From: Nitrospirae bacterium RBG_16_43_11
GTDB taxonomy: Bacteria; Nitrospirota; 9FT-COMBO-42-15; HDB-SIOI813
Length of the DNA: 9,875 nucleotides
Reading direction: 5' to 3'
Assembly (NCBI GenBank): GCA_001805165.1
Contig: MHEI01000030.1
Coordinates: 1-9,875 of the forward strand
A program made the position numbers and the translations under genes. How positions within the stretch are numbered: the first letter of the stretch is position 1; the number at the start of each line of letters is the position of its first letter. Shown piece after piece: positions 1 to 8,500 of this stretch. The notes below the pieces were generated by a model. The model had not been told where the DNA came from, searched no databases, and saw only the letters and a list, made by a program, of their open reading frames with translations.

Positions 1-36
1 ATGTAATGCGGATTTTCACTGTAGATGATATGTAAA

Positions 37-76
37 GCCGGGATGGTGAAACAGGTAGACGCACGGGACTCAAAAT
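37..76 (+). repeat. attL: Left attachment repeat: orphan 5' half of tRNA-Leu
   Basis: These 40 bases are identical to the first 40 bases of the complete tRNA-Leu gene at 8650-8736, running from the acceptor stem through the anticodon loop to the first base of the 3' anticodon stem. After base 76 the sequence diverges (acgaaaa here, cccgcgg in the intact gene). This is the original chromosomal 5' half, left behind when the element inserted. It cannot fold as a tRNA, because it lacks the 3' anticodon stem, variable arm, T arm and 3' acceptor strand. Confidence 0.93.
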
Positions 77-109
77 ACGAAAAAGCCACTTTTTGCAAGT
101 GTCTGAAAA

Positions 110-174
110 GTAACAGAATCCCTTGATATTACAAAGGATTAAAGGTGTTTGACATGTAACGAGTTGTAACGAAT
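110..174 (+). repeat. Short GTAAC repeats in the left arm
   Basis: Three related decamers lie here: gtaacagaat at 110-119, and two adjacent direct copies, tgtaacgagt (155-164) and tgtaacgaat (165-174). A fourth relative, gtaactaatt, lies at 8626-8635 near the other end of the element. In the excised circle these would flank the recombination core on both sides, as arm-type integrase sites do. The adjacent pair also sits between the -35 and -10 boxes of a putative promoter, so it could be an operator instead. The role is inference. Confidence 0.45.
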
Positions 175-177
175 TAT
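149..177 (+). promoter_or_regulatory. Putative sigma70 promoter for the left-end genes
   Basis: A consensus -35 box TTGACA (149-154) is followed by a 17-bp spacer and a weaker -10 box AATTAT (172-177, 4 of 6 matches). Transcription would begin near 184, leaving about 110 nt of leader before the gene at 296. The spacer is almost entirely filled by the tandem tgtaacga[g/a]t repeat, so a protein bound there would block the promoter. Confidence 0.5.
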
Positions 178-201
178 CACCAGTTTTAACCCGATTTTGG
201 A

Positions 202-216
202 CACGTGGCGGACACG
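202..216 (+). repeat. 15-bp repeat shared with the right end of the element
   Basis: The sequence cacgtggcggacacg is repeated exactly at 8581-8595, inside the 3' end of the integrase gene. It contains the palindrome CACGTG, which recurs at 213-218 and 265-270 in this arm. With one copy near each end of the element it could be an integrase or excisionase arm site. Read in frame it also encodes HVADT, the same residues it encodes in the integrase tail, and a stop follows (tga). It could therefore instead be a scrap of an older integrase gene. Confidence 0.5.
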
Positions 217-226
217 TGAAAATCAC

Positions 227-287
227 GGGACAGAAAGTCCCATGCGTGAAGGTTGCGTGCCCAACACGTGACCATGACGTGTTTTTT
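227..287 (+). terminator. Two hairpins, the second terminator-like, before the 342-aa gene
   Basis: The first hairpin is GGGAC-agaaa-GTCCC (227-241). The second pairs aacacgt (263-269) with acgtgtt (277-283) across a 7-nt loop and runs into a T tract that ends at 287, the form of a weak rho-independent terminator. Both lie in the leader between the putative promoter at 149-177 and the start codon at 296. They would act as a leader attenuator, or as a terminator insulating the element from transcription of the orphan half-tRNA. Confidence 0.4.
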
Positions 288-295
288 GAGGCCAT

Positions 296-1324
296 ATGAT
301 AGAGAGAGAGACAGAGAGAGAACCACTTGAGTATTTCGAATTTTCCTTCTCATCAAAACTTACAATTTCTGATCCTATCAGAGACTATGTAGATAATGAC
401 ACATCATTAAAAGATTATTCCTTTAGGTACGAAGCGACTTATTTAGGTGAAGAGACACTCACCGTCCGACCCATTGCTGATGATACAAATGGTGAAAGTA
501 TATTGCTTGCTTGTTTTCAGGTAGACCCCTGGGACATATTTCATAAACATGCAAGCTTTGATGATATACTGAGGGGGTGCAAAGGAGAAGATGTTTTACT
601 TTCACAGCCTCATTCTCTTCAATATAATGAGTATTCAGCGTCGGCCAAAGAATTAAAAACAAGAATGACAGAGGATGTCAAAATACATTATGAAAAGATG
701 TTCAGCTTATATGATCCCCCAACCATGAGGAAATCTGACAAGAAATTATTATCAACGATCAAAGATGTCCCATACCTCTTATATGATAAGGACATACTTA
801 AAAGGTTCATTGAGATAGTTACTACAGCCAGGTGGAATTTAGATAAAAGTAAATCTGATATGGCTAAGCATTATCTTGATGCGTATTTTCTGCCCAAACA
901 TGGCGGGGGAAAGAGGCCACTTCCAAATATTAATTTTAACCTTGCTGTTAAGTTAGTAAAAAAACTGTCTCAACACCTTTCAGAAAAATGCAGGAAGGTA
1001 TTAACTGATAATAAAGTCTATATTAGTAAGGATGATTGGAAGTTCACAGACGAGACATGCGATGTTTGTAATGGGAAGGGGTCTAAGACCGTATCATTTA
1101 ATAAGCAGACCTGTCGTAAGTGTAATGGCCTTGGTTATGTTAAATCAGTCAGCTACGATGTATTGAATAAATGGATTGAAAAAGCCGTCGAATATCGGCT
1201 GTCGTCCCTCCCAAAAGAATCATTAAGCACACTTGTATTGAAACCCCTCTCATTCGCTAATCAACTGATAGAAGAATCCCTAAACATTTCACTGAAAACC
1301 CTCTCAAGAAATATAGACAACTAA
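296..1324 (+). CDS. Uncharacterised protein with C-terminal DnaJ-like zinc-finger motif
   Basis: The product has 342 residues. I do not recognise residues 1-250, which are charged and have no evident membrane segment. At residues 255-280 there are two CxxCxGxG units (C255/C258 and C273/C276) separated by about 14 residues. This is the repeat of the DnaJ cysteine-rich zinc-binding domain, but there are only two units instead of four and no J domain. The start ATG has a short GAGG (288-291) four bases upstream. By eye the gene is clearly more AT-rich than the replication genes that follow, which suggests a separate origin or a cargo role. The downstream 61-aa gene carries nearly the same zinc module, so the two may act together or share ancestry. 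The function is unknown. Confidence 0.75.
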   Translation: MIERETEREPLEYFEFSFSSKLTISDPIRDYVDNDTSLKDYSFRYEATYLGEETLTVRPIADDTNGESILLACFQVDPWDIFHKHASFDDILRGCKGEDVLLSQPHSLQYNEYSASAKELKTRMTEDVKIHYEKMFSLYDPPTMRKSDKKLLSTIKDVPYLLYDKDILKRFIEIVTTARWNLDKSKSDMAKHYLDAYFLPKHGGGKRPLPNINFNLAVKLVKKLSQHLSEKCRKVLTDNKVYISKDDWKFTDETCDVCNGKGSKTVSFNKQTCRKCNGLGYVKSVSYDVLNKWIEKAVEYRLSSLPKESLSTLVLKPLSFANQLIEESLNISLKTLSRNIDN

Positions 1325-1349
1325 AGTCAGTTATGTCCATACCACTCAA

Positions 1350-1378
1350 TTGATACGGTTAAACATGTAATGTAAACT
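1350..1378 (+). promoter_or_regulatory. Putative promoter of the replication operon
   Basis: TTGATA (1350-1355, 5 of 6 matches to -35) is followed by a 17-bp spacer and TAAACT (1373-1378, 4 of 6 matches to -10), which predicts a start near 1385. The spacer contains acatgta followed by two abutting tgtaa units (1366-1375). The left-end promoter also carries acatgtaa followed by a second tgtaa, which hints at a shared regulator. The inverted repeat at 1377-1409 overlaps the -10 end and the start site. Confidence 0.5.
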
Positions 1379-1409
1379 CAGTCTCGTAAGATAGATAGGA
1401 GAGACTGAG
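1377..1409 (+). promoter_or_regulatory. 9-bp inverted repeat over the start site and ribosome site
   Basis: CTCAGTCTC (1377-1385) and GAGACTGAG (1401-1409) are perfect inverted copies separated by 15 bp. The repeat covers the predicted -10 end, the transcription start and the AGGAGA ribosome site (1397-1402) of the next gene. Because the left arm begins at about the transcription start, a DNA operator is more likely than an RNA hairpin. The two arms are about two helical turns apart, as expected for a dimeric repressor. Confidence 0.5.
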
Positions 1410-1411
1410 AG

Positions 1412-1597
1412 ATGGATTATCATACCTCTAAAACACCAGACGAATCAACCCCCATTAATTGCCATTGTGAAAAATGTCCAGTCTGTAATGGCTTTGGAAC
1501 TTTACGCTTTGGCAAACAAAACTGTCATGCCTGTCAAGGTAAGGGCTATCTCATCATTCCCAATAAAATAGAAGATGTTGACGGGACATCCGAATGA
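1412..1597 (+). CDS. Small DnaJ-like zinc-finger protein (61 aa)
   Basis: The product is almost entirely one zinc-binding module: C22xxC25xGxG and C38xxC41xGxG, with extra cysteines at 17 and 19. It ends GYLIIP after the second unit. The module closely matches residues 255-281 of the 342-aa protein upstream, with the same NG after the first cysteine pair, KQxC before the second, and GY at the end. AGGAGA at 1397-1402 is well placed for the ATG. The stop overlaps the next start (ATGA at 1594-1597), so this is the first gene of the replication operon. It may be a protein-binding or nucleic-acid-binding accessory factor; nothing more specific can be read from it. Confidence 0.75.
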   Translation: MDYHTSKTPDESTPINCHCEKCPVCNGFGTLRFGKQNCHACQGKGYLIIPNKIEDVDGTSE

Positions 1598-1836
1598 AAC
1601 GCCGGGCGAATCTATCGGACAGCTTTAATCTACAACGTATTCTCGACATTTCAACGACCAGTCAGTATGTTTGCCTGTCCCCTAACGACATTAGAGATCG
1701 AATTGCAGCCGGAACCTTCCCATACATAAATATCAGCAAAGGCAAAAAACCTGTTTTCAGGTTTGATGTCAGACAGCTTGACAAGTGGATTGATACACTG
1801 CCGGGGAAGAAAGCTGAGGATCTCGATGATAGATAA
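1594..1836 (+). CDS. Small excisionase/MerR-type HTH DNA-binding protein
   Basis: This is an 80-aa basic protein. Residues 27-67 fit the winged helix-turn-helix of excisionase and AlpA-like proteins: a recognition-helix segment (LSPNDIRDRIAAGTFP), then a wing and the signature FRFDVRQLDKWI. It starts at the ATGA overlap with the zinc-finger gene and overlaps the primase-like gene by 11 bases, so the three should be translated as a unit. In satellites and prophages such proteins act either as recombination directionality factors or as activators or repressors of the element's own promoters. Its place at the head of the replication operon favours regulation, possibly through the inverted repeat at 1377-1409. 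The fold is fairly clear; the role is inference. Confidence 0.8.
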   Translation: MKRRANLSDSFNLQRILDISTTSQYVCLSPNDIRDRIAAGTFPYINISKGKKPVFRFDVRQLDKWIDTLPGKKAEDLDDR

Positions 1837-2467
1837 TACAAATGTTGAAGACCTTCCCGGCCTTTCTGCATGGCATGTCGAAAACCTTATGAAGCGTGGT
1901 TTTACACGTGAAACAATAATTACCGCCATGTTTAAAAGTGTTACGCACGAGCAAATCTCGGGGGTTGTGGGTTTCAGTCCGGCGGCAGGGGAAGAAGCCA
2001 GACGCCGAGGCCTTGTTGGTTCACCTGGTATTGCAATCCCTTTCATTGACCCAATAAATCCCACAAAATTACGGGACACGAGGTTTAGGTTAGATTATCC
2101 GGCGGAAATCGGCGGCAAGCCTGCCAAATATATTTCACGGAAGGGCGCAGGGAATTTAATATATTTCCCCCCTGGGTGTAGCGATAAACTTCAGGATATT
2201 TCTGTCCCGATATTTATTGTCGAGGGCGAGTTTAAAGCGTTGGCAGCTTATCAGGCTGGACTTTTTGCCGTTGGCCTTATTGGTGTCTTCGGCTGGAAGG
2301 GCAAGGGGCCTGATGGCCAAAGTCAACCGATTGCAGACTTTGAGTTGATAGCGTGGAAGGGGCGACAGGTTATTATTGTTTTTGATAGCGATGTTGCAAC
2401 AAATCCGCAGGTATCGAAGGCAAGACACGAGTTTGGCAAAGAACTTTATCGAAGGGGGGCCGTGTAA
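1826..2467 (+). CDS. TOPRIM / DUF3854-type primase-like protein
   Basis: The product has 213 residues. I chose the ATG at 1826 because GAGGA (1816-1820) lies five bases upstream; an earlier in-frame ATG at 1763 has no such site and would overlap deeply with the previous gene. The C-terminal half shows the TOPRIM metal-binding pattern: IVEGE (glutamate 133) and VIIVFDSD (aspartates 187 and 189). Residues 50-130 match DUF3854-style proteins, including the YISRKG stretch. These proteins accompany RepA-like helicases in plasmids, phages and satellites and act in primer synthesis or replication initiation. The frame stops at TAATG, directly after a run of six G, although the expected last strand and GSKQGFDDF motif are encoded at the start of the next gene. 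The TOPRIM domain is thus split across two frames. Confidence 0.85.
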   Translation: MIDNTNVEDLPGLSAWHVENLMKRGFTRETIITAMFKSVTHEQISGVVGFSPAAGEEARRRGLVGSPGIAIPFIDPINPTKLRDTRFRLDYPAEIGGKPAKYISRKGAGNLIYFPPGCSDKLQDISVPIFIVEGEFKALAAYQAGLFAVGLIGVFGWKGKGPDGQSQPIADFELIAWKGRQVIIVFDSDVATNPQVSKARHEFGKELYRRGAV

Positions 2468-3600
2468 TGGTCTGGGCAATTAATTTACCACCGGCAGCCG
2501 ATGGAAGCAAGCAGGGATTTGATGATTTTGTCGCCGCTTGCGGCATTGAGGCATTCCACGCACTGGACGTTTTTGAGCTGCCACAAACGGATATTCCGCC
2601 CTTTACAATTGGTATATCTGAATTTCTGGAAGGCCCGGAACCCCCTCTTGCATGGGGGATTAAAGGCCTTCAGCCTGTTGGCGCTAACGGCTTTCGTATA
2701 GCAGACCCAAAAACTGGGAAATCTTGGCTGATGCTGGAAGAAGCCTATTCGATGAGTACGGGACAGGACTTATTTAATTATTTCAAAGTACCGTCCCGGC
2801 GGAAAGTCTTATTAATTGAGGAAGAGGATCATTCGAGGCGTGTTAAAAGACGCCTTGAGCGTATTATCAGGGCTCACGGCGGTGTAAGGCCGTCTGATGA
2901 GTATTTCAGAATATCCGTCAAAAAAGGTTTGCGGCTCGATGATAACAAGTGGAGAGAGGTTCTTGAATGGGAGATACAGAATTTCAGGCCGGAGTTTGTT
3001 TATCTTGACGTTTGGAACCGTCTTCACTCTAAAGATATAAATTCCGCCGAAGAAATGTCAGGCATAATCCTTTTTCTGGATCAGTTATCCAGGGAACACA
3101 GTTGCACATTTGTCATTATACATCACACCCGGAAGATGGACGGCGGCGGCGATAAGCACAACGAAATTATGGGCAGCCGTGTTCTTGGTGGCTTTTCTGA
3201 AGCAACAATTTTTCTGAAACCCACAAAAGAGAAGGGCGTTATCCGGGCGACTGTTATCTTGAAAGACGAACCGGAAGACGGCTCTTTTGAGTCTGAATTT
3301 CAGATAAAACTCACCGACACACCGGACGGCATGGGAACATGTTTTGAATATTTAGGAACACCGCCAGAACGTCAGGCGTCAGTGGATCTCCGTGAGAAGA
3401 TTAAAGACGTTGTTTTGAACTCAGATCACGGCCTGAAAATCAAGGACGTTGCTGAAGCGGTTGGATGCGGTAAAACGACGGCGCAGGAACACCTTGAAGT
3501 GCTTTTTGACCTAAAGATTGTCAACAGGGTAAAAGTTGCGCAAGCCTGGACATACACACCGCACGAACCGCACGCTTTTAACGAAGGGGCAAAACAGTGA
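2467..3600 (+). CDS. RepA-like RecA-fold replicative helicase/ATPase
   Basis: The product has 377 residues. Residues 1-25 (GSKQGFDDF) look like the end of a TOPRIM/DUF3854 domain rather than a normal helicase start. Residues 79-86 form a Walker A motif, ADPKTGKS, followed by WLMLEEA as in AAA_25/RepA helicases. FVYLD at 177-181 is Walker B. FVIIHHTRK (216-223) and GSRVLGG (236-242) match later RepA-family motifs. Residues 321-350 form a helix-turn-helix (IKDVAEAVGCGKTTAQEHL). The start codon overlaps the upstream stop by one base (TAATG), giving translational coupling. The family hexamerises and unwinds DNA at iteron-bearing origins. Two copies of the origin heptamer lie inside this gene's 3' end, and seven more follow it. 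Confidence 0.88.
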   Translation: MVWAINLPPAADGSKQGFDDFVAACGIEAFHALDVFELPQTDIPPFTIGISEFLEGPEPPLAWGIKGLQPVGANGFRIADPKTGKSWLMLEEAYSMSTGQDLFNYFKVPSRRKVLLIEEEDHSRRVKRRLERIIRAHGGVRPSDEYFRISVKKGLRLDDNKWREVLEWEIQNFRPEFVYLDVWNRLHSKDINSAEEMSGIILFLDQLSREHSCTFVIIHHTRKMDGGGDKHNEIMGSRVLGGFSEATIFLKPTKEKGVIRATVILKDEPEDGSFESEFQIKLTDTPDGMGTCFEYLGTPPERQASVDLREKIKDVVLNSDHGLKIKDVAEAVGCGKTTAQEHLEVLFDLKIVNRVKVAQAWTYTPHEPHAFNEGAKQ

Positions 3601-3735
3601 CGTTAAATTTCATGGGCCATGAGGTAACCGCACACCGCACGCACCCCCCTTATAAGGGGGGGTTCCGTGCGGTTGTTCCGTGCGGTTCCCCCATCCTTTG
3701 GCGGAAAGCTATACCGCACACCGCACACACCGCAC
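3558..3735. other. Candidate replication origin: nine ACCGCAC iterons
   Basis: ACCGCAC occurs on the + strand at 3558-3564, 3567-3573, 3627-3633, 3634-3640, 3713-3719, 3720-3726 and 3729-3735. Its complement GTGCGGT occurs at 3667-3673 and 3680-3686; these two are part of a 13-bp tandem (ttccgtgcggtt plus one base). In the middle is a perfect palindrome, CCCCCC-TTATAA-GGGGGG (3644-3661). The first two copies lie inside the helicase reading frame; the rest fill the gap before the next gene. Arrays in both orientations beside a rep gene are the pattern of iteron-controlled origins in plasmids and satellites. A transcriptional operator array is the alternative. The repeats are seen directly; the origin role is inferred. 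Confidence 0.7.
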
Positions 3736-3769
3736 ACTTTGAATTAGCCGTGCAGTTAGAGAGGATAAA

Positions 3770-3976
3770 ATGAATCTGAAAGACCTTCTCCAAAAAGTAT
3801 CACACACAGACCCACCCACCCGGCTTGAGGATGTTCTCCTCATGCCGTTGTCCAAATTTAGGAAGGCCGGATTGCTTTGTCGGGTTCCATGCGACCACCT
3901 AACCGGCGGGGATTATTATATTGCTTCCAGTGAAAAAGAGGCAGCAGTCGGACGGGCTGAATGTCACAAGTCATGA
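3770..3976 (+). CDS. Small orphan protein of mobile-element type (68 aa)
   Basis: GAGGA (3761-3765) precedes the ATG. The central part (DVLLMPLSKFRKAGLLCRVPCDHL, residues 21-44) resembles a short conserved segment, LPLSEFxRAGLxxRVxS, that I recall from small proteins beside primase-like genes in mobile elements; I know no function for it. Two cysteines lie at 37 and 41, with no membrane segment. The gene is first after the iteron cluster, and its 3' end overlaps the HTH gene that follows, so it probably starts the transcription unit leading into the capsid gene. Confidence 0.65.
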   Translation: MNLKDLLQKVSHTDPPTRLEDVLLMPLSKFRKAGLLCRVPCDHLTGGDYYIASSEKEAAVGRAECHKS

Positions 3977-4356
3977 GAATAAATAAAGCTGCAAAGGCAC
4001 TCAACAGGTCACCTTCAACAGTCAGGAGGTGGATACAGCAGGGTGCGCCAACTGTCAGGCTTGGTTCAGTTGGCCGGGACAACGGTTCCCTTGTAAATAT
4101 AGCGGATATTCAACGCTGGCGTGGCGGTGGTGCTGTTACGGCCAACGATGACGAGCTACTTGCGCGGCTGGCTATAGCCTTATTGGACACGATACGCAGG
4201 GATGAGATTCATATCAGCGTCAATATCAGCGAGCGGGATGCAGCTTCCCTTCTTGTGCTGGTATACCAAAGGTACTACAGGAACCTTACAAACGAACAGG
4301 TTGACATTGATAACCTTCCCGATGAAATGAAGCATATATGCGCATTTTTGCTATAG
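3961..4356 (+). CDS. Nu1-like / excisionase-type HTH protein upstream of capsid
   Basis: The product has 131 residues. Residues 6-28 (RINKAAKALNRSPSTVRRWIQQG) form the helix-turn-helix of the Nu1/MerR group, followed by a wing and VNIADIQRW (45-53). The remainder is helical and acidic. The ATG at 3961 has a weak GGA eight bases upstream. An alternative ATG at 3973 overlaps the previous stop as ATGA and would begin exactly at the domain (MRINKAA). Its position directly before a capsid gene is where small terminases often lie, and lambda Nu1 uses this fold to recognise cos DNA. It could equally be an excisionase or regulator. No large terminase gene is present. Confidence 0.75.
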   Translation: MSQVMRINKAAKALNRSPSTVRRWIQQGAPTVRLGSVGRDNGSLVNIADIQRWRGGGAVTANDDELLARLAIALLDTIRRDEIHISVNISERDAASLLVLVYQRYYRNLTNEQVDIDNLPDEMKHICAFLL

Positions 4357-4387
4357 TTGAGAAAATTTAATTATACGGAGGTACTAA

Positions 4388-5506
4388 ATGGATTTTCTAC
4401 AACAAGCACAAATCAAAAAGGCGGGCGAGTTACTCAACTCAGCGTCCAGACAGGAACAGAAGATTGATAATGGCATTGGATTGAGCGAGAGGGAAATTCG
4501 CAGTTACTCATTTTTAACCGCTATCGGGAAAAAACATAATTCTATTATTCGACACACGACCTTTGATGGAGTTGAGGCTGAGGCGCATAGGGCTCTTGCT
4601 GCTAAGCTCGGTGAACCAGTTAGCTCAGGCACAATATATATCCCGTCAGAAATTCTATACCGTGATCTAACTGTCGGCATACTCGGTGCTGGTGGTGCAT
4701 TGGTGGGTCTCAAAAATGTCAGTTTCATTGATGTTCTACGCAACCGTACAGTAGTCTTTAAACTTGGTGTCCAGCGAATGCCCGGACAGGTGCAACAAAT
4801 CACTATACCGAAACAGTCAGGTGCGGCTACTCATTATTGGCTTAACACCGAAGCGACTGATATTACGGAATCACAACCTGTATTCGCACAGGTAGCACTT
4901 ACGCCGAAAACAGTTGGTGCATACACTGAGGTGTCACGGCAGTTACTATTACAGTCTAACCCGGCAGCCGAGAGCATTGTGATGAGCGACGTTGCGTCCG
5001 TCTTAGGTGTTGCGGTTACAGATGGCGTCATTAATGGCACAGGTGCATCCGGTCAGCCTCTTGGTGTTTTAAATACATCGGGCATCGGAACAGTATCCGG
5101 CCCATCACTTGCTTATGCTGGCCTTGTCGAATTTCAGCAGGACATATCAGATGCGAACGCAGTATTAAACCCGGACACATTAGGATACATTACAACGCCA
5201 TCGGTGGCAGGATTACTTAAGGGTCGTCAGAGGTTTACAGGGTCAGACTCTCCATTGTGGAGGGGATCACTGCATACGGGCGAAATCGAAGGTGTCCCTG
5301 CATATAGCACAAAGCAAGTGCCTGCTGCCGTCATGATATATGGTGACTGGTCACAGGTTGTTGTGGCAGAATGGGGCAACCTGGCAATCGAGATAAATCC
5401 GTTTACCGATTTTAAGGCTGGCATAATCGGCGTCAGGGCAATGTGGTCAGTTGATGTTGCAATAAGACATGCTGAGAGCTTTTCCGTTGCAACATCTATA
5501 ACTTAG
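4388..5506 (+). CDS. HK97-fold phage major capsid protein
   Basis: The product has 372 residues. Recognisable blocks are FIDVLRNR and the following strands (113-140), IPKQSGAATHYWLNTE (140-155) for the E-loop region, TESQPVFAQVALTPKTVGAYTEVSRQLLLQS (160-190) for the spine-helix start, GVINGTGASGQPLGVLN (213-229), and YGDWSQVVVAEWGNLAIEINP (318-338). Together they are diagnostic of the HK97 phage_capsid family. The N-terminal 90 residues resemble the linker seen in fused protease-capsid proteins (REIRSYSFLTAI) and lack the long coiled-coil delta domain. There is no protease in this protein or next to it. GGAGG (4377-4381) six bases before the ATG is the best ribosome site in this unit, consistent with high expression. 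It self-assembles into icosahedral shells, probably with helper-encoded portal and terminase. Confidence 0.95.
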   Translation: MDFLQQAQIKKAGELLNSASRQEQKIDNGIGLSEREIRSYSFLTAIGKKHNSIIRHTTFDGVEAEAHRALAAKLGEPVSSGTIYIPSEILYRDLTVGILGAGGALVGLKNVSFIDVLRNRTVVFKLGVQRMPGQVQQITIPKQSGAATHYWLNTEATDITESQPVFAQVALTPKTVGAYTEVSRQLLLQSNPAAESIVMSDVASVLGVAVTDGVINGTGASGQPLGVLNTSGIGTVSGPSLAYAGLVEFQQDISDANAVLNPDTLGYITTPSVAGLLKGRQRFTGSDSPLWRGSLHTGEIEGVPAYSTKQVPAAVMIYGDWSQVVVAEWGNLAIEINPFTDFKAGIIGVRAMWSVDVAIRHAESFSVATSIT

Positions 5507-8500
5507 TACAGGAGATACGACAATGAAAACATCCGCAAAGATGAGGCAATGGGAAAGAACACAGACAGCTTGGACTATTGAGCAGGATCGCATTAACTTT
5601 TTAAAGACTGCTCCATTGCCGGTTAATCCACCTTCGTTAATGAAACCTGTAAAGGTTCGGGTGTTGAAGCCCACGTTCTGCATAAAGGGCGAGAGAGTTG
5701 AGGTTGATTCAATTTTATCAATGCCATACTGTGACGCAGTGTCGTTGCAGGTATTAGGAAAAGCTATAATCATAGAGTAAGTCTGGGGGCAGTCAGACAA
5801 GTCGTAAGGATTGCCAGGCATCTCTTCTCTTCTGGCCTCATACCACTTACGACATCGGTTATCAGCAAGGCGTCTTGTTGATGTGACAACCCGACATCCG
5901 GCCACTCCTCCGGTTGCAATGTCACAAGAAACAGGGGATTTGTCAGAGGCGTCCGCCAAATCCTGCCAGGTCACCACAGGGGCGTAGTAACTGGTGCTAC
6001 GCCTCTAAGGTGATGAGGCAACAAGAACTTTAACAATTGCGTAACTCATTGATAACAATAAATAAAAAGGTACTGGCTCTATGAAACGTTTGAGGGTGGC
6101 TCAGACCGCTGTTCTCGATTAGTGGCAGGGTAAAAAAACATATTGATGTTGCATAATGGAACATCGGAGGACAAATAATTGAACAAGCGAGCAATTGCAG
6201 ATCATGTGGACGTATCAGTGAACACTATTTCCAGGTGGGTCAGTCTTGGATGTCCTTATGACATGGATGAAAAGGGGCGTTATATCTTTGATCCTGATGA
6301 TGTCGAAACCTGGCGTCATGATAACATTGACAGCAGAACACCTGGGGAATATGAGAGGCCACCGTCTACGAAAGAGATTGCAAGTTGGTCACTCAGCTTT
6401 GCTACGAAACTTTTGCATTATATAAAAGCCTGCAAGCGTTGCAACAATGCAATCATGAAAGACGCCCGGCTGGGGAAGTTTGGCGGTAAAAATGGAACCT
6501 GAACCTTACTTTACTACCAAAAATCTTGTTGTTGCAGTCTACCTCAAACAGAAGGGCGCACGTTACTTGAGCGCTACGTCACGCAACAACGAGCATACTT
6601 TTTATTTCTTAGATACGCCTGATCTTCGCAAGCATTTAAAGAGGTTGAAGGATGAAGTGCTTAAAATGTAATGGCCTCTGTCTCCCTGAGCAGTGTCAGG
6701 ACGGGTGTTTCATCTTCTATCAATACAGGTGCGTTAATTGCGGCAAACTGCACGATCCCCCGGAGATTAAGGCTATACCTTCCCCTTCCCAATAGAACGG
6801 CTGTTTGAGGCTATTCTGCAAGCGTCCTTCCCTCATTAGCGGCCTGCTATACCTCATTACTAAAGCATAAACCCTCATTAGCACACCTATAGGGTATATC
6901 CTTAATCCAGGACTACGCCAATGAGTTCTGTATAGACGCTCAACTGAAGCTGGGGACGTTGCTGAAGGATATGGATAAGAACGAGGGAAGTAAAGGGAAG
7001 ATACAGGAACATTTGTCAGGCACTACCAAAACGGAAGGGCCTGTAGAATACAATCCACCCACATATGCAGACCTTGGCATAGACTACAAGGATGCAAGCC
7101 GATTGCAGAGGGCGGCTGAACATAGCGAGGCTATAGCTGTGAAGGTGGCAGAAGTAAAGGGAAAGGGACGGCCTGTTATAGCGAGCAGGGTTATAAATCA
7201 GGTATTGCAGGGTGTACTGAAGGCGGCAAGCATTACCCTTACCCTATGCCTTAACGGGCGGCAGAGCGTCAGTCCTCATATACCCCTTCTATTCTCATGT
7301 TTCCTGAGTGCAAGAAGCGTGATACATGACATAAGAAACTGTTTGACATTTATATATCATAGGTATAATATACACACCATGCAGAGAGTAAATCACCACT
7401 TATCAGACGTACAGATGAAAAACCTCAGGAAACTTGCAAACAAAACAGGGTTATCCGTTGCCGAACTTATCCGGCGGGCCATAGACGCCTACTTGAAAGA
7501 CAGTAAAAAGGGGGTGTAATTATGGGAGCTATTTATAAGAGAAATTTTAAGGATGGGACAACCTGGTATATCTCCTATTATGTCAACGGTCAGCGAGTAA
7601 GGGAGAAGGTAGGCAGACAGAAGGACGGAGTAACAGAGAGACAGGCGAAAGAGGCACTGCAATCAAGGACGGGGTCTGTTGTCCAGGGAAAGTTTGATAT
7701 AGCACAGGTAAAGAAGTATGCCCTGGTCAGTAAGCTCATAGATCAGTACCTTGAATACTCACAGGCGAATAAGAAATCAGCAGAGAGGGATCTAACATCC
7801 TCAAAGCATCTTCTACCCTTCTTTGGTAACAAGAGGATAAACGAGGTCACACCCTGGATGATTGAGAAGTATAAGATCAAGCGCAAAGAGGAGATAAAGG
7901 CAAAGCATCCCCATAAGACAGAGAGAGACATTTCCTTTGCAAGCATTACCCTTGAGCTTGCAATGCTGTCAAACTTATTTACTAAGGCTATAGAGTGGGG
8001 AAAGATTGAACATAATCCGGTCAAGGGGATAAAGAAGTTTAAGGCAAAGTCTATTGAAAGATATCTTGAGCAGGACGAAATAAACAGACTCATAGAGGCT
8101 TGCAATGAGCCTGTAAAAACGATTACAATAACGGCTCTTAATACTGGAATGAGGTTGAGGGAAATACTTAAACTAAAGATAAAGGATATAGACTTCAAGA
8201 ACTCAATTATTAATATCAGGGATTCAAAGAACGGGGATAATGGCAAGGTTCCTATTAACGACTATCTCCATGACACCCTGCAAGGCTATCTTGACGGTCA
8301 TAAAGGGGTGTATGTCTTCCCTGATAAAGATGGTAAGCACAGGAAAGACATTAGAGGGTCTTTTCAGGCAGCACTCAAGAAGGCAGAGATTACTAATTTC
8401 AGGTTCCATGATCTCCGGCATACATTCGCAAGTCACCTGGCTTTAATGGGGGTGGACTTGTACACAATACAGAAGTTAGGACGCTGGAAGGAAATAAAGA